Positions 35,582 through 46,113 of a DNA stretch of 64,000 bases are shown one piece after another. This DNA is from Gordionus sp. m RMFG-2023. Lineage: Eukaryota > Nematomorpha > Gordioida > Chordodea > Parachordodidae. Under the pieces are notes generated by a model. The model was not told the DNA's origin. It did no database searches and saw only the letters and a list, made by a program, of their open reading frames with translations. The position numbers and the translations under genes were made by a program. Position 1 is the first letter of the stretch. Each line of letters opens with the position of its first letter. The stretch lies in contig NC_088776.1 of NCBI RefSeq assembly GCF_954871325.1, positions 2,859,985 to 2,923,984 on the forward strand. Direction: 5' to 3'.

Positions 35582-35792
35582 TCGGTGTGAGATCAAGATA
35601 CAATTTGGCCTCGATAGCGATACTCCGGTGGAATTTCCAAATGGAATCTATAAGAAACTTCGGTGAGGGGGAAGGGGGATATCAGAAAATTAGATAAAAA
35701 AAAGAGATAGCATGAGTAATAAAGTGGAGATGAGATATTGAAGGAGCTTACCAACAGAAAAAGGTGAGAGCTAAAAAGACAAAAAAAATTTT
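35582..35792 (+). mobile_element. Truncated SINE copy (3' part)
   Basis: It matches the 3' half of the SINE at 32764-33480: GAGATCAAGATACAAT, GATACTCCGGTGG, then ATGAGTAATAAAGT and TTGAAGGAGCTTACCA, ending in an A/T-rich tail. The tRNA head is absent, as expected for 5' truncation. Confidence 0.8.
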
Positions 35793-35875
35793 TTTTGCTT
35801 TAATTCATTTCATAATAATTATCTAAGAAAGAATGATTTGAATAAAGAAAAGATTCTAAAAAACCGTCAGCTGTT

Positions 35876-35930
35876 ATATAGCGATCGCAATGGCGCCACT
35901 ATGATTACAAGGTTAGTCGACTAATTTAGT
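35876..35930. repeat. Isolated end of the 30355-type inverted-repeat element
   Basis: GTCAGCTGTTATATAGCGAT followed by CGCAATGGCGCCAC is the reverse complement of the left end at 30357-30420 with a few changes. The far end was not found. Confidence 0.6.
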
Positions 35931-36319
35931 GACTATTGTTTTCAGTCGAATTTTTCTGACTATTACTAATAGTCAGTATTGTATCTGTTGATTTGTGATT
36001 GACATTTATGTATACTGTTTTCAATATATTTTATAAAAGAAAAGGATGGTGTTTTGAATTTTCTTTGTTTTTTTAAATTTTGTAATTAGGTGATTTGGAG
36101 TTGTACTATTTATATGATGTAGAAAATAAAAGATAATTTAAACAGGTCGTAATATTGATATTTTAATATATATATAATCATGGGATCTAATATCGGTTTT
36201 TGTTATTAATATTTATATTAAATAATATGAATGTAAATATAATAGTTAATCGACTAACACTAGTTTGTGACTAATAATTTTTTAACAAACACCAGTGGGA
36301 GTCATTATCCCTAATTGAC

Positions 36320-36830
36320 AAGGTCTATTTCAAAACGAATATACGGATACCGCATGAACTAATCGAATAATTGACTATCGGTTATCTTACGAATAATAAA
36401 ATCGGTATTCGATAGGAATTATATTTATTAACAAAATATATTGACAAAATTTCATTTTATTACCCCATCGATGATAAAAGAATTACGAGATAAAGTTATT
36501 AGCGATAATTAAAATGCTTATGGGTTCAATTTAGAAAATGGTAATTAAACTTTTTAGCCCCCCCCCCCAAAAAAAAAAGAAGCAAATTAGGATACAATTA
36601 ATGAGAAAAAAAAACTTTTGAGCTAGCTTGTGATTGGTTAATCGCGTCACCTGTCAAGAATGATCGGGTTAAATTTTATTCTTGTGGGAAAAAATAAATA
36701 TTTTAATAATTATTCCAAATAATTTGGATATTCGAATACCGAATAATTTGTCGAATAACCGAACAAAAAAGTCCTCATTCGTAAATGAATAATTTCTTAT
36801 TCGATTCGCTTTTGAATAGGACTTATCATC
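36320..36830. repeat. Repeat with ATTCG/CGAAT-rich ends
   Basis: Left block (36335-36415: CGAATAATTGACTATCGG, GGTATTCGATAGG) and right block (36715-36825: GGATATTCGAATACCGAATA, TTATTCGATTCGC) are inverted relatives around an AT-rich core containing a poly-C/poly-A junction near 36560. Likely a small non-coding element; ends not delimited. Confidence 0.5.
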
Positions 36831-37396
36831 CAAAGCTATTTAAAATTGACTCTGGCGTTCGGTCACGGTTATAACTTGTTAGTTTTTTTTTATAAATAAA
36901 CCTAGTAGAAAGCGGTTTAACAAAATTATTTATTCCCCATCTAGATCTACTCTACCTAGGAAAGTGGGTGGAGGGGGGATCGGCAGATAAATCATGAGAG
37001 ATAAGATTTTTTTGATTTTTTTAAGTCAAAACTTATTTTTTAAACACAAATTTTTCCCGTGGATTCTTAACTGTAATAAAATATCTTTTCATTGTCAGTC
37101 ATCGAATCTTCATGTCGAGGGTTATGCGGGAAAGGGGGCGTGGGGTAATATGATAGTTATTTTCCTATTTTTTTAAACCTGAGTGTCAGGTGACGGAATT
37201 ATTACAAATCTATATGAATCTTCAAAACGGATTGATGGATGAAGGAGGATGAGGTGGGTGGGTGGTTATAAACAGAGCTGTAGTTTGAGGACCAAGAAAA
37301 GCTAGTTCATAGAGCTCAACTTTAAAGACTAAGAATATAAATTTTATTTATGCCTCAGAATTTTACCCGGGTTTGTAAGATTTTTATGTAGTATGG

Positions 37397-37525
37397 GCAG
37401 ATCTATACAAAATTGCGAAACAACTTTATAAAGATGAAAGAACTGTCCTGGCATCTAGATTTGATTTCATTAGATTAAGTTGCGGACCAACAAGAATCCG
37501 TAATGAGTTACTTAAAAAAATATAA
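37397..37525 (+). other. Short coding-like frame, unassigned
   Basis: The 42-codon frame reads ADLYKIAKQLYKDERTVLAS, then RFDFIRLSCGPTRIRNELLK, with balanced composition unlike the surrounding AT-rich DNA. It might be an exon or a gene remnant. No splice partners identified and the family is not recognised. Confidence 0.25.
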
Positions 37526-37926
37526 AAGAACTAGCCCAAAGATTAGCATGAAGATGTGCGTAAAAAATCAATTTGCTCTTTTTTTTAAAAAAACAAAATA
37601 TTTTATTAATAATATTGCATCAAAATAATTGTATGAAATTTTATAATAAGTATTCGTCGCGAAAATTATTTTTATAAAATATATTATATGTTATTTTTAG
37701 TTTAAAATATATTCCAAACAATTATTTAGAGGATTTTAAATTTACATATTTTTGATGGGTCAAAAATATTAAAACTTATTTTATTGCATTATAAAAAAAA
37801 AATTGCAAAATATAAAAACAATATCTATTAAAAATGAAATATTTATAAATGAAATAAGGCAAAAAGATTACAATTTGATAATTTATAAAAACAAGATATA
37901 TTTTATGGATATATAATTGATTAGAT

Positions 37927-37932
37927 TTTATT
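37927..37932 (-). promoter_or_regulatory. Polyadenylation signal AATAAA for the HIT-like gene
   Basis: AATAAA on the minus strand (TTTATT on plus) lies 88 bases past the stop of the 38020-39687 gene, a normal distance. In DNA this AT-rich such hexamers are common, so the assignment rests on position only. Confidence 0.4.
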
Positions 37933-38019
37933 ATTCTTTTTTTAAAAAAAAATGTCCTGATTTAAGTTCACGTTGAGCAAAAAAAATTTAAAAATTGTGA
38001 ATATTGATGATTTGACGTT

Positions 38020-39687
38020 TTAAAATTTTATCAGAGGAATTTTAGATTTCAAATCCTTAATCGTGGTATAAGGATCATGAACAACATTATTTATAACAAA
38101 AAGTTCTATAGCACTAAAATCAGAAACATCGTCAAAGTAAGGGGCACGGCTTACAAAATGGGCGATAGTAGGAAAATCTAAAATTTTCCTATCCTTAAAT
38201 AATCTATATTTGATTGGGGGATACATTATGGAGCCACTAAAAGCATATTTGGGATGCGAAGATGTGGTTGAAGCATTTAAAGATGGATTTTTATTTGTTG
38301 CATTTTGAATAACTGGTGCTCTGTAAGTGTCTATTACAGCATAAATTGCCTTAACAAACCTATCAAATGAATTGACAGAATTATTTAGAGTATTATACAT
38401 TTCATAGGGCTGATAAATAACAAAAATATGGTGTTCCTTGATGGCATTTAGATATGACAGTATTACACAACTTTTATCATTTAAATGCAGACCATTTACA
38501 TCACCTGGACATGGGATAGTTAGTCCAAAAAAATAATGTACATTTATTAAATCCTCAATATATTCCCTGTAGCTTTGAGCCAATTCTTCAATATTTTCAT
38601 CTAAATTGTTATAATCATATTTGTGAGAATTATATACTCCAGAAGATCTCTTGATATTTTGCAAAAATCCATACATTTTACCATAATAATGTTCTTGAGA
38701 AAGAAAACATTGAAGATGTGGATGTAGTTGGCTTGCTCCTCCCTTTGATAATGAGTCCCAACTAATAATTGGGTAAAAATAATGTGTTTCTATTTTAGAT
38801 TGATCATCACTGAGTTGTGTAAATTCATGGTTACTTGCATTACCAAACCATTGTTGGCTTAAGACCATCATTGATTTGACATGTTGATATTGTAATTCGG
38901 TTGGATTATGTATTTTTGGTGCAATTATTGAATGCCACTTGTCAATTTTAAATGCATTGGAAAATGTATAGGCATAAGTATTTGAAAGGCTTATGTTGAG
39001 TTCATCTAAAGCAGTATTTATTTTATAGGAGCAAAATTGACAATCCAAGGATGTTTTATTTGATAATTTATCAACAAATATCTTTTCATTTGCTAATGGA
39101 TTATGAATTTTTCTCATACCCCTAAGTAAATTATAACTTGTTTGTTCATAGGTCTTTTTATTGAATACATATAATATTGACTGATTGTAAAAAGAATTTT
39201 TTATATTTTTATATTTATTTTTTGAGAATTTATTTCCAAAGAACTTAAAGGCTAATGTCTTATTCTTTTGATGAATGTTTGATCTGTCATGTATTAGTGC
39301 TGAATGTATATAAATATCATATAATTCATTAATTTTATTTAGGATATTTTGACAGTTTTGATGTGTCTTGCTTATATGATCAAAAGGATTATAATCTTTT
39401 GAATAAACATTTTGAAGCGAAGCAATAATATGAGGGAGATCATAGATCGATTGAGGATAATTAATTGTATATTGAGGATTTGAATTATAGCATAATAAAT
39501 AATCAAAGTTTTTATTAGTATCTTGAAAAATGTAATATTTGTAATTTCTGATTTTCAATTCTTTAATATCGGTGAAATCATAGTTTATATCTATTTGTTT
39601 CTTAATAAAATGAATTGCATAAAGTAAAATTAATAATAAAATTATAACATAAAAAAAATCTGAATTTCTTATCCTTATATTTTGCAT
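38020..39687 (-). CDS. Membrane-anchored GalT-like HIT-superfamily protein, intronless
   Basis: An intact 555-residue protein. Residues about 11-28 (FFYVIILLLILLYAIHF) form one N-terminal membrane anchor, and the rest is predicted lumenal or extracellular with several N-x-S/T sites. The catalytic-looking core is of the galactose-1-phosphate uridylyltransferase branch of the HIT fold: a CxxC metal-type motif (DCQFCSYKI, about 216), the strand YAYTFSNAFKIDKWHSIIAP (about 238), then GGASQLHPHLQ (about 318), equivalent to the HxHxQ nucleotide-transfer motif of GalT. The C-terminal SRAPYFDDVSDFSAIELF is, from memory, typical of an uncharacterised invertebrate family. The substrate is unknown; nucleotidyl transfer or hydrolysis is inference. 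There are no introns, whereas CNOT1 here has many, so a retrocopy is possible. The start is the first methionine before the anchor. Confidence 0.8.
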   Translation of the reverse strand: MQNIRIRNSDFFYVIILLLILLYAIHFIKKQIDINYDFTDIKELKIRNYKYYIFQDTNKNFDYLLCYNSNPQYTINYPQSIYDLPHIIASLQNVYSKDYNPFDHISKTHQNCQNILNKINELYDIYIHSALIHDRSNIHQKNKTLAFKFFGNKFSKNKYKNIKNSFYNQSILYVFNKKTYEQTSYNLLRGMRKIHNPLANEKIFVDKLSNKTSLDCQFCSYKINTALDELNISLSNTYAYTFSNAFKIDKWHSIIAPKIHNPTELQYQHVKSMMVLSQQWFGNASNHEFTQLSDDQSKIETHYFYPIISWDSLSKGGASQLHPHLQCFLSQEHYYGKMYGFLQNIKRSSGVYNSHKYDYNNLDENIEELAQSYREYIEDLINVHYFFGLTIPCPGDVNGLHLNDKSCVILSYLNAIKEHHIFVIYQPYEMYNTLNNSVNSFDRFVKAIYAVIDTYRAPVIQNATNKNPSLNASTTSSHPKYAFSGSIMYPPIKYRLFKDRKILDFPTIAHFVSRAPYFDDVSDFSAIELFVINNVVHDPYTTIKDLKSKIPLIKF

Positions 39688-40011
39688 AGTATTAATCTAC
39701 ACAGCATAAAATAAGATGACTGACAAGTTGCAAATAATAAAATTATTTAATTTACAGTTAAGCAAAGCTTCTGTAGACTGGCTCTACAGCTAGTACCCGA
39801 TATTTTCACTATAATACAACCTGTTAATATTGGTTATTTCGGTAGACTAGTATGTTAATCAGTAAGTAAATAGTCTTTACTATCTCAAGGGGATTCTTAT
39901 TATAGCTAATATTTTTTAAATAACCTGTGTTCTTTTAGCTAATATTTAAAAAATGATCCTTTTTAAGCTAATATCCTTTTTAGGTATTTATAAAAAAAAT
40001 CAAAATTTTTA

Positions 40012-40066
40012 AGGTCTTCAAATTTTTAAGGGGGACTCAAAATTGCGCCCTCCACCCTTAGTAGCC
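40012..40066 (-). repeat. Isolated terminus of a CAGYGGC-type hAT-like element (reverse orientation)
   Basis: Read on the minus strand it begins CAGCGGCTACTAAGGGTGG and continues AGGGCGCAATTTTGAGTCCC, in the style of the 46114 element's left end. The partner end is not found. Confidence 0.45.
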
Positions 40067-40378
40067 GCTGATGTTAATGTTGTATTGAACAATGATTATG
40101 CTATCATACTTTTTTATTTCATCTTTTCTAAAAATATAAACGCTTAATGTTTGGAGGCTCATAATGGTGTTACTAGCCTTTGCTTTAACTACGCTCAATT
40201 TTAAGTAGAAATTGTGGATCTGGGCAGCGACATTCTGTTAAGTATTCAACAAAAGGAACCCAGAAAAAAAATTCAGCAAATTTTTAATTATATAATCTCT
40301 CAAAATTTTTATATATATTGAAAAATATTGTTGATTATTACTTTTATATTTTTTTAAATAGTTTTTCTAAACAGTAGC

Positions 40379-40500
40379 GTCACTAGGAGGGTGCATGCTG
40401 GGTCTCGTACCCCATCAAAAATTTTAACAGCCCCCAGATCGAAATTTTTTAATAGCTTCCTAATAGCCACATCAACGAAATAAAATAATTTGATAGCCAC
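40379..40500 (+). repeat. Isolated left terminus of a 46114-type element
   Basis: CAGTAGCGTCACTAGGAGGG, then GGGTCTCGTACCCC and AACAGCCCCC, align with the left end of the 2.2-kb element at 46114 (CAGTGGCGTCGCTAGAGGGG; GTCTCGAGCCCCC; AATAGCCCC). The rest is lost or too diverged. Confidence 0.6.
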
Positions 40501-40615
40501 CTGATTAAGATTCTTATTTTTATATGTCAAAAATGTTTATTAAATTAATCTAAATTAAAGTTTCAAATAATTAGTTACAATTTAAAAGTATTATGAACTT
40601 TTGAACAATAAAATT

Positions 40616-40804
40616 CTGTTAATTGTGTTGTTTATTCAAATTTGTGAAATAATTTATTTTGATGTTAATTGAGTATTAATTTAAATATCTATTGAAATGT
40701 TTTAGTATATATACCAGTTGATTATTATTATTATTATTTGATTTTTTTTAAAGTAGAAATAAAATTTAGTTTAAAACACAAAATATAACGTGTTTCTTTC
40801 TTGT
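40616..40804 (+). repeat. 190-bp direct repeat, copy 1
   Basis: It begins TTAATTGTGTTGTTTATTC and ends AACACAAAATATAACGTG. Copy 2 is at 42358-42555, about 1.74 kb downstream in the same orientation and about 95 percent identical by eye, differing in the ATT-repeat length. Either a segmental duplication or the terminal repeats of an unrecognised element; no coding sequence lies between. Confidence 0.85.
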
Positions 40805-40989
40805 TTCTTTAACGTGTTTTCTTTATGGCGCCCCAGTACGTTTTTGTAAAAAAAAAAGAAGAAAATATATAAAATTTGCCTAAAATTAAAAAAAAAAGTA
40901 AAAATTAAATTCGAAGGACATGACTTGTTTTTTAAAAAAAAAATATATATGGTCAAATATTATTCTGATATATACATATACAAAAGTGA

Positions 40990-41232
40990 GCTACCTATTG
41001 AGATGACTACCTTATCTATTGATATGACTACCTATTGTGATGACTACCTATTGTGATGACTGCTTAACCTATTGAGATGACTACCTATTATGATGAATAC
41101 CTATTGTGATGATTGCTTAATCTATTGAGTTGACTACCTTATCTATTGATATGACTACCTATTGTGATGACTACCTAATCTATTGAGATGACTACCTATT
41201 GAGATGACTACCTTATCTATTGATATGACCAA
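40990..41232 (+). repeat. Short-unit minisatellite (GATGACTACCTATT)n
   Basis: About 15 imperfect units of 15-21 bp built on TATTG(A/T)GATGACTACC, with variants TATTGATATGACTACC and GCTTAACCTATTGAGATG. A higher-order order of variants (CTTATC - CTATTGATATG - CTATTGTGATG) repeats about three times. Confidence 0.9.
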
Positions 41233-42267
41233 GAATCATACCTTAGCACGTTCTTTCATGCAAAAAATATGATAACCAGCACCTAACCTAATGTGAGAAC
41301 CTAGAAAGAACCATTGGAAGTTGGACGTTAGGTTATGAATTCTATATTGTGAGACCAATGATGATTACTTATTATTCTAATCCACGTAAGAAGAAAAGTT
41401 ATTATAAATTAAAATTTTATGCCGAGATAAAGGCATGTTGTAAATTTACTTATTAAAATAACTTAAATGTAAATCAATAATGGACATATTTGAACACATA
41501 AAATGCCTTAAAAAAATTATTTACTTAATTTCTTAGTGAAATATTGATATTTTTTTTATTTCTTGTATGATGACCAATTGTTGTAAATTAACTAAACCTA
41601 AAGATGAATTTTTATATATAATTAAAAATAAACCATTAAAAATCCTAAACAAGAAGATAAAACTTTAATTTTAAATATATTAAAAAGTAATTAAAACATG
41701 AATTAAAAGGTTTAAATCACATGATTGATTTAAATAACCCCTATAAGTTATACTTAATATGATAAAAATGTTTTTGAAATAAAGCTTTTGAAGACAAGTT
41801 ATGTAACATCTTCATTTTAGATAAGTATTTAAATGATGTGATGAGATCATTTTCTAAAAATTATCTTATGAAGAATTTTTATTAAAAATAACACTTTTTG
41901 AATTAAAACTAGGGTGTTAAATTTAAATATTTTATTTAAAGAGAGGGAAATGTGAATAATATTTTATTTGCATATTTAAACCTCGGAGATTGAAAATAAA
42001 TAAAAATAAATTAAATATTAAAACGCAACTTAAATTATTAAAATAAAATATTAAAACGCTACTTAAATTATTAAAATAAAATATATAAAATGCAAAATTT
42101 AAAAAAAACGCGAAATTTTATATAATCTTTTTTGATTTATCATTCTTACGGAAACTCCAAAATTTTTATTCCAAATTCTTTTTTCCAAATTTAAAATTTT
42201 ATTCCGTATTCCATATATTCAAATTTGATCAATTATTCCTTATGATAATGATAACGTACAACAATTT

Positions 42268-42355
42268 TAACAAACCTACGAAAACGTGTGGACTCGACTC
42301 AGACAGACTTATGCGCCCACCGAGCAGCAACTTGATGATTTGTCGAGGAGGGGAA
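42268..42355 (+). other. Short coding-like patch, unassigned
   Basis: The frame QTYENVWTRLRQTYAPTEQQ, then LDDLSRRGML, has GC content and codon variety far above its surroundings and runs straight into direct-repeat copy 2. It looks like a relic exon or transposon coding remnant; no family recognised. Confidence 0.3.
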
Positions 42356-42357
42356 TG

Positions 42358-42555
42358 TTAATTGTGTTGTTTATTCAAATTTGTGAAATAATTTATTTTG
42401 ATGTTAATTGAGTATTAATTTAAATATCTATTGAAATATTTTAGTAGATATACCAGTTGATTATTATTATTATTATTATCATTATTATTATTTGATTTTT
42501 TAAAAGTAGAAATAAAATTTAATTTAAAACACAAAATATAACTTGTTTCTTTCAA
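42358..42555 (+). repeat. 190-bp direct repeat, copy 2
   Basis: Same block as 40616-40804, with a longer ATT/ATC microsatellite (42462-42492) in its middle. Confidence 0.85.
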
Positions 42556-42559
42556 ATTC

Positions 42560-45500
42560 TATACATGTTTCATTATAGTCTAAAAAACGAATGGTCTAGG
42601 AAGTCCCTTGCAGGAGTTTACCTAACCTAGGGTTAGGGTCAGATCATGTGTTATTTTTTTAAACTTAGTGAATGAAGATTAATAAATTTATGTTATACCT
42701 GTATACCTTTTTGTGCGGTCCAGCATTCTCCATATAATAAAACCGGCCTAATCAATGAAAAGTATATCTTTTAAATTTAAAATCTAACAAATTTTGACGA
42801 TTTTATCGAAAACGAGGATCGATTTACAAGAAATAAAGATTATCATAACATATCGCATATATATTAAGGGACCTTTAAATGAGGCTAAAAATGTGTTTAT
42901 AAATCAAAAAGGACATCAGTGATAAAATCTTTAAGAAATTTTTTAATAACTTTTTTTAATAACTTTGAAACCAATATGCACATATTCATAAAGAAAGATA
43001 CGGTATACTAGTATATGTAAGTTGATTGTTTCAACTTGGTGAAAGATAATAAATTCGAAATAAGTGTCATCTAATTTCTCAGATTTATTGAACTATTTTT
43101 AAATTTTTTTAAAAAAATTGATACCATATGAAATATTCTAGTGATATTTAACGATTTCATTTATACAAACTATATAATTAATACAAATCTAATCCGCCAA
43201 AATTTTAGTATTACGGACAATTTAAAATATTTAGTAGTGAAATATAAATAATCCTGACCTCCTATCCCTTGCCACTCAAAAAAATAAAAAGATAGTCACA
43301 GACCTACATAGGTCTAATTTTGGGCCCTGCCTATATTTCAACATTCATTTTTAATCTCGGCAGTGAATTTAAAAGAAATTTCATTTTCAAGCCTTTATTT
43401 TTATTTTAAATAATTTTTTGCCCCTTAATTTTAAAATTAGGTTATAATAATTTTGCCAAATGTTTCATAGATAAATTGAATAAAGAGCACTAACCGGGCT
43501 TTCAAATATGTTGACTAGTATTTTTATGGAATCATATTATCTAACTTTTTTCGATAAAAGATTATGATGAAATGTTCCAAAAATCTATAAAATGATTAAT
43601 ACAAAGGATACGAATTCATAAGATTGAATCATCCAGATTCTGCCACTAAAATTATATTTTGTATAATATTAATTGATAAGAATATTTCCAATACAATTTG
43701 TAGGTTAATCATTTTTTTAAAAAAATTAGAGAAACGGTTTACAATAATATTTCGTTTAAATAATATAATAAGGTAATATTAGGCACTATACCCTTGTTGG
43801 AAGAATGAATCACATTTGAGAGAGGAATGCTATAAGTTATTTTTCGGTTACTTAAAAACTATATTACGAAATTGGTAAAAATGACAATGCAATAAATTTA
43901 CATAAATAATCTCAAAATTTTATTGCGGGATTAAGGAAATTTTTAGATATTCTTTTTTGAACATTAAATTTTGTAGTCGCAGTTAGAAAAAGAAGAAATA
44001 AATTTAATATAATATACTAAATGTCAGTCATTTTTCTGACATAACAATTAATTTTCCTTGGGGGAAGAAGGGAGAATGGGAGATCAGGAGATGCCAGCTA
44101 AGAAAGAACAAAGAAGATATATTGGAATTTGAACTATTTTTATGAATATGAAACATTTATAAATTATTCTGATGTGAACATAATTAAAATATGGTATAAT
44201 ATTAAATTAAACAATGTGGTTGTCCTAGTTGGTAATGTTTATTGTTGGTATTTATTTAATTATTAGAAAAGGATTGTTTGGGATTGATAAGTTATATTTT
44301 TTAAGGGAAGAGTTGAGAGTAAGGGGCATTCTTCTATAAATTTATCATGATTTTTTTTTCAAACATCATTTTTGCTCTTTCAATATATTATTAGCCTTCA
44401 AACTGAAGTACGTACACATTGACAAGATCGAAAAAAAAATGATTCATTCAACAATACTATGTTACACATTTTATTATATATAAATAATTTTTTTGAAACT
44501 TGTTTAATTATCATCAACCTTTACATCCAATTCACATTCCTTTTTTAAAGGAAGAATCTAAACTAAATTTTGTGTTTAATTAAGTTGAATGTTAAAATTA
44601 GCTAATCATTAAAAAACAGAATAAAAGCAGATATCGCCATAATAAAAAAATAATCATATCTGTTACTTTTTCCTCCTTTAAAAAAGTTTTATCAATTGGA
44701 TAGATAAGAAGTTAAATGCAAATTTATTGGAAAAGGGGATCTAAAGTTAAATTATCAGTAACCTATAATTACAAAGTTGACAGCGTATTAGTAAATTGAT
44801 CATCTCTATATTTTAATTTTTGATGATCATTGTGTTGGCAGGAAAGTATTGGTAATCTCTTTCGTCAAATATTTTTCGAAGTTGAGGATCTTTCATGTGA
44901 CCGACATTTAGGATGTAGAAGAATTCATGCGCTGAGTAGGCCTTATTATGAAATTCATTAAATACGAAGAAGATATCCTGGAATCTTGCAAGTAAACAAT
45001 AATTCTGAAACCTTAGTAGACAAATTTCCAAATTATTTTTTTAAAAATTATTTGTACGGAATTCCAATTTAAATAATAATTGTCAATTTTTATATTTCTA
45101 GGGATAGAATTATCATAAAATGTTTATAATTGTTGAAATAAAACAGCTTATAAAATAAAATTTGGATAGGACTAAATAATTATTAAACTATATCTTTGAA
45201 TGTATTATTATTCTCTATAAAAGAAGAGGGCTAATAATTATTTATATAAATCAACTGTCCATAAATGCACATTTCTTTCAGTTTGATTTCTAATAAATTT
45301 CTAATTTTCCATATTTTGAGGAGTAACATTTAAAAAAAAATAATTTTCCTTTCTCTTTCGTTAGCCAAGAATAATAACAAACTATTCACTTATGCAGAAA
45401 ATGTAACGACATTGCTTAACAGAACTGAAATGCACAAAATAAGAAATGTTTTAAATGATGGTGCAAAAAATGCATTATAGATTATTGCACCAATACATAT

Positions 45501-46105
45501 TTTATCGACGTCTTCTGGTATACAAAATATCCCATGCAAATTGTTGCTCGGCCTAACATTAATAAGATTTATTTACTAACTTAGTGTCACGTAGTTAAGC
45601 ATTAAAAACATTTCGATATCAACTTGAAGAACTCTACGAAGCATTGTTATATCAAATAATGTGAAGTACAAATGACCTTCAAACTAAATCTGGCATCCCT
45701 GATTTAATTTATCTGATGCTTTGTAATTAGGCATTACATAATAATGAACAAGAATAAATAATATATAATAAATTGTGGGCGATTGTATTGAAGGAAGATT
45801 GAAGGTTAATATTATAACATCAATTTTAGAATGTGGAATCCGTGAAGATTAGGAATATTAAAAATTTAGTTCTTTGTTTTCAACTAAGATCAAATAAAAA
45901 CAAAAAAGTAAAAGTCATCATAATTATTTTTGGTATATATACAAAATTAACATCAATTTAATATTAAATAAAAATCAATGTATCTAACGTTTCAAACATC
46001 AATTTAATATTAAATAAATATAATATAATATAACGTTTCTAGCCTTAAGTCTTCTACAATAAAAAATCCATTAATAAATTATAACTTATATTTAACACAT
46101 ATTAA
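42560..46105. other. AT-rich spacer with two unassigned minus-strand frames
   Basis: Mostly non-coding. A minus-strand frame ending at 44813 (GHMKDPQLRKIFDERDYQYF just before its stop, with a possible AG acceptor near 45001) could be a terminal exon. A second minus frame at about 45405-45575 (NNLHGIFCIPEDVDKIC, then a hydrophobic FLILCISVLLSNVV) is membrane-protein-like. Neither is recognised, and no linking splice sites were established. Confidence 0.3.
44813..45008 (-). CDS. Possible terminal exon, unassigned
   Basis: Reading on the minus strand from a possible acceptor (TTGCAAG) at about 45001, the frame gives RFQDIFFVFNEFHNKAYSAH, then EFFYILNVGHMKDPQLRK, IFDERDYQYFPANT, and a stop. Its composition is more balanced than the flanks. 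No homologue comes to mind. Confidence 0.25.
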
Positions 46106-46113
46106 AAACAATT

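Noticed and set aside
40616-42555. Pair of LTRs
   Set aside because: The repeats lack TG...CA ends, target duplication and any retroelement coding sequence between them.
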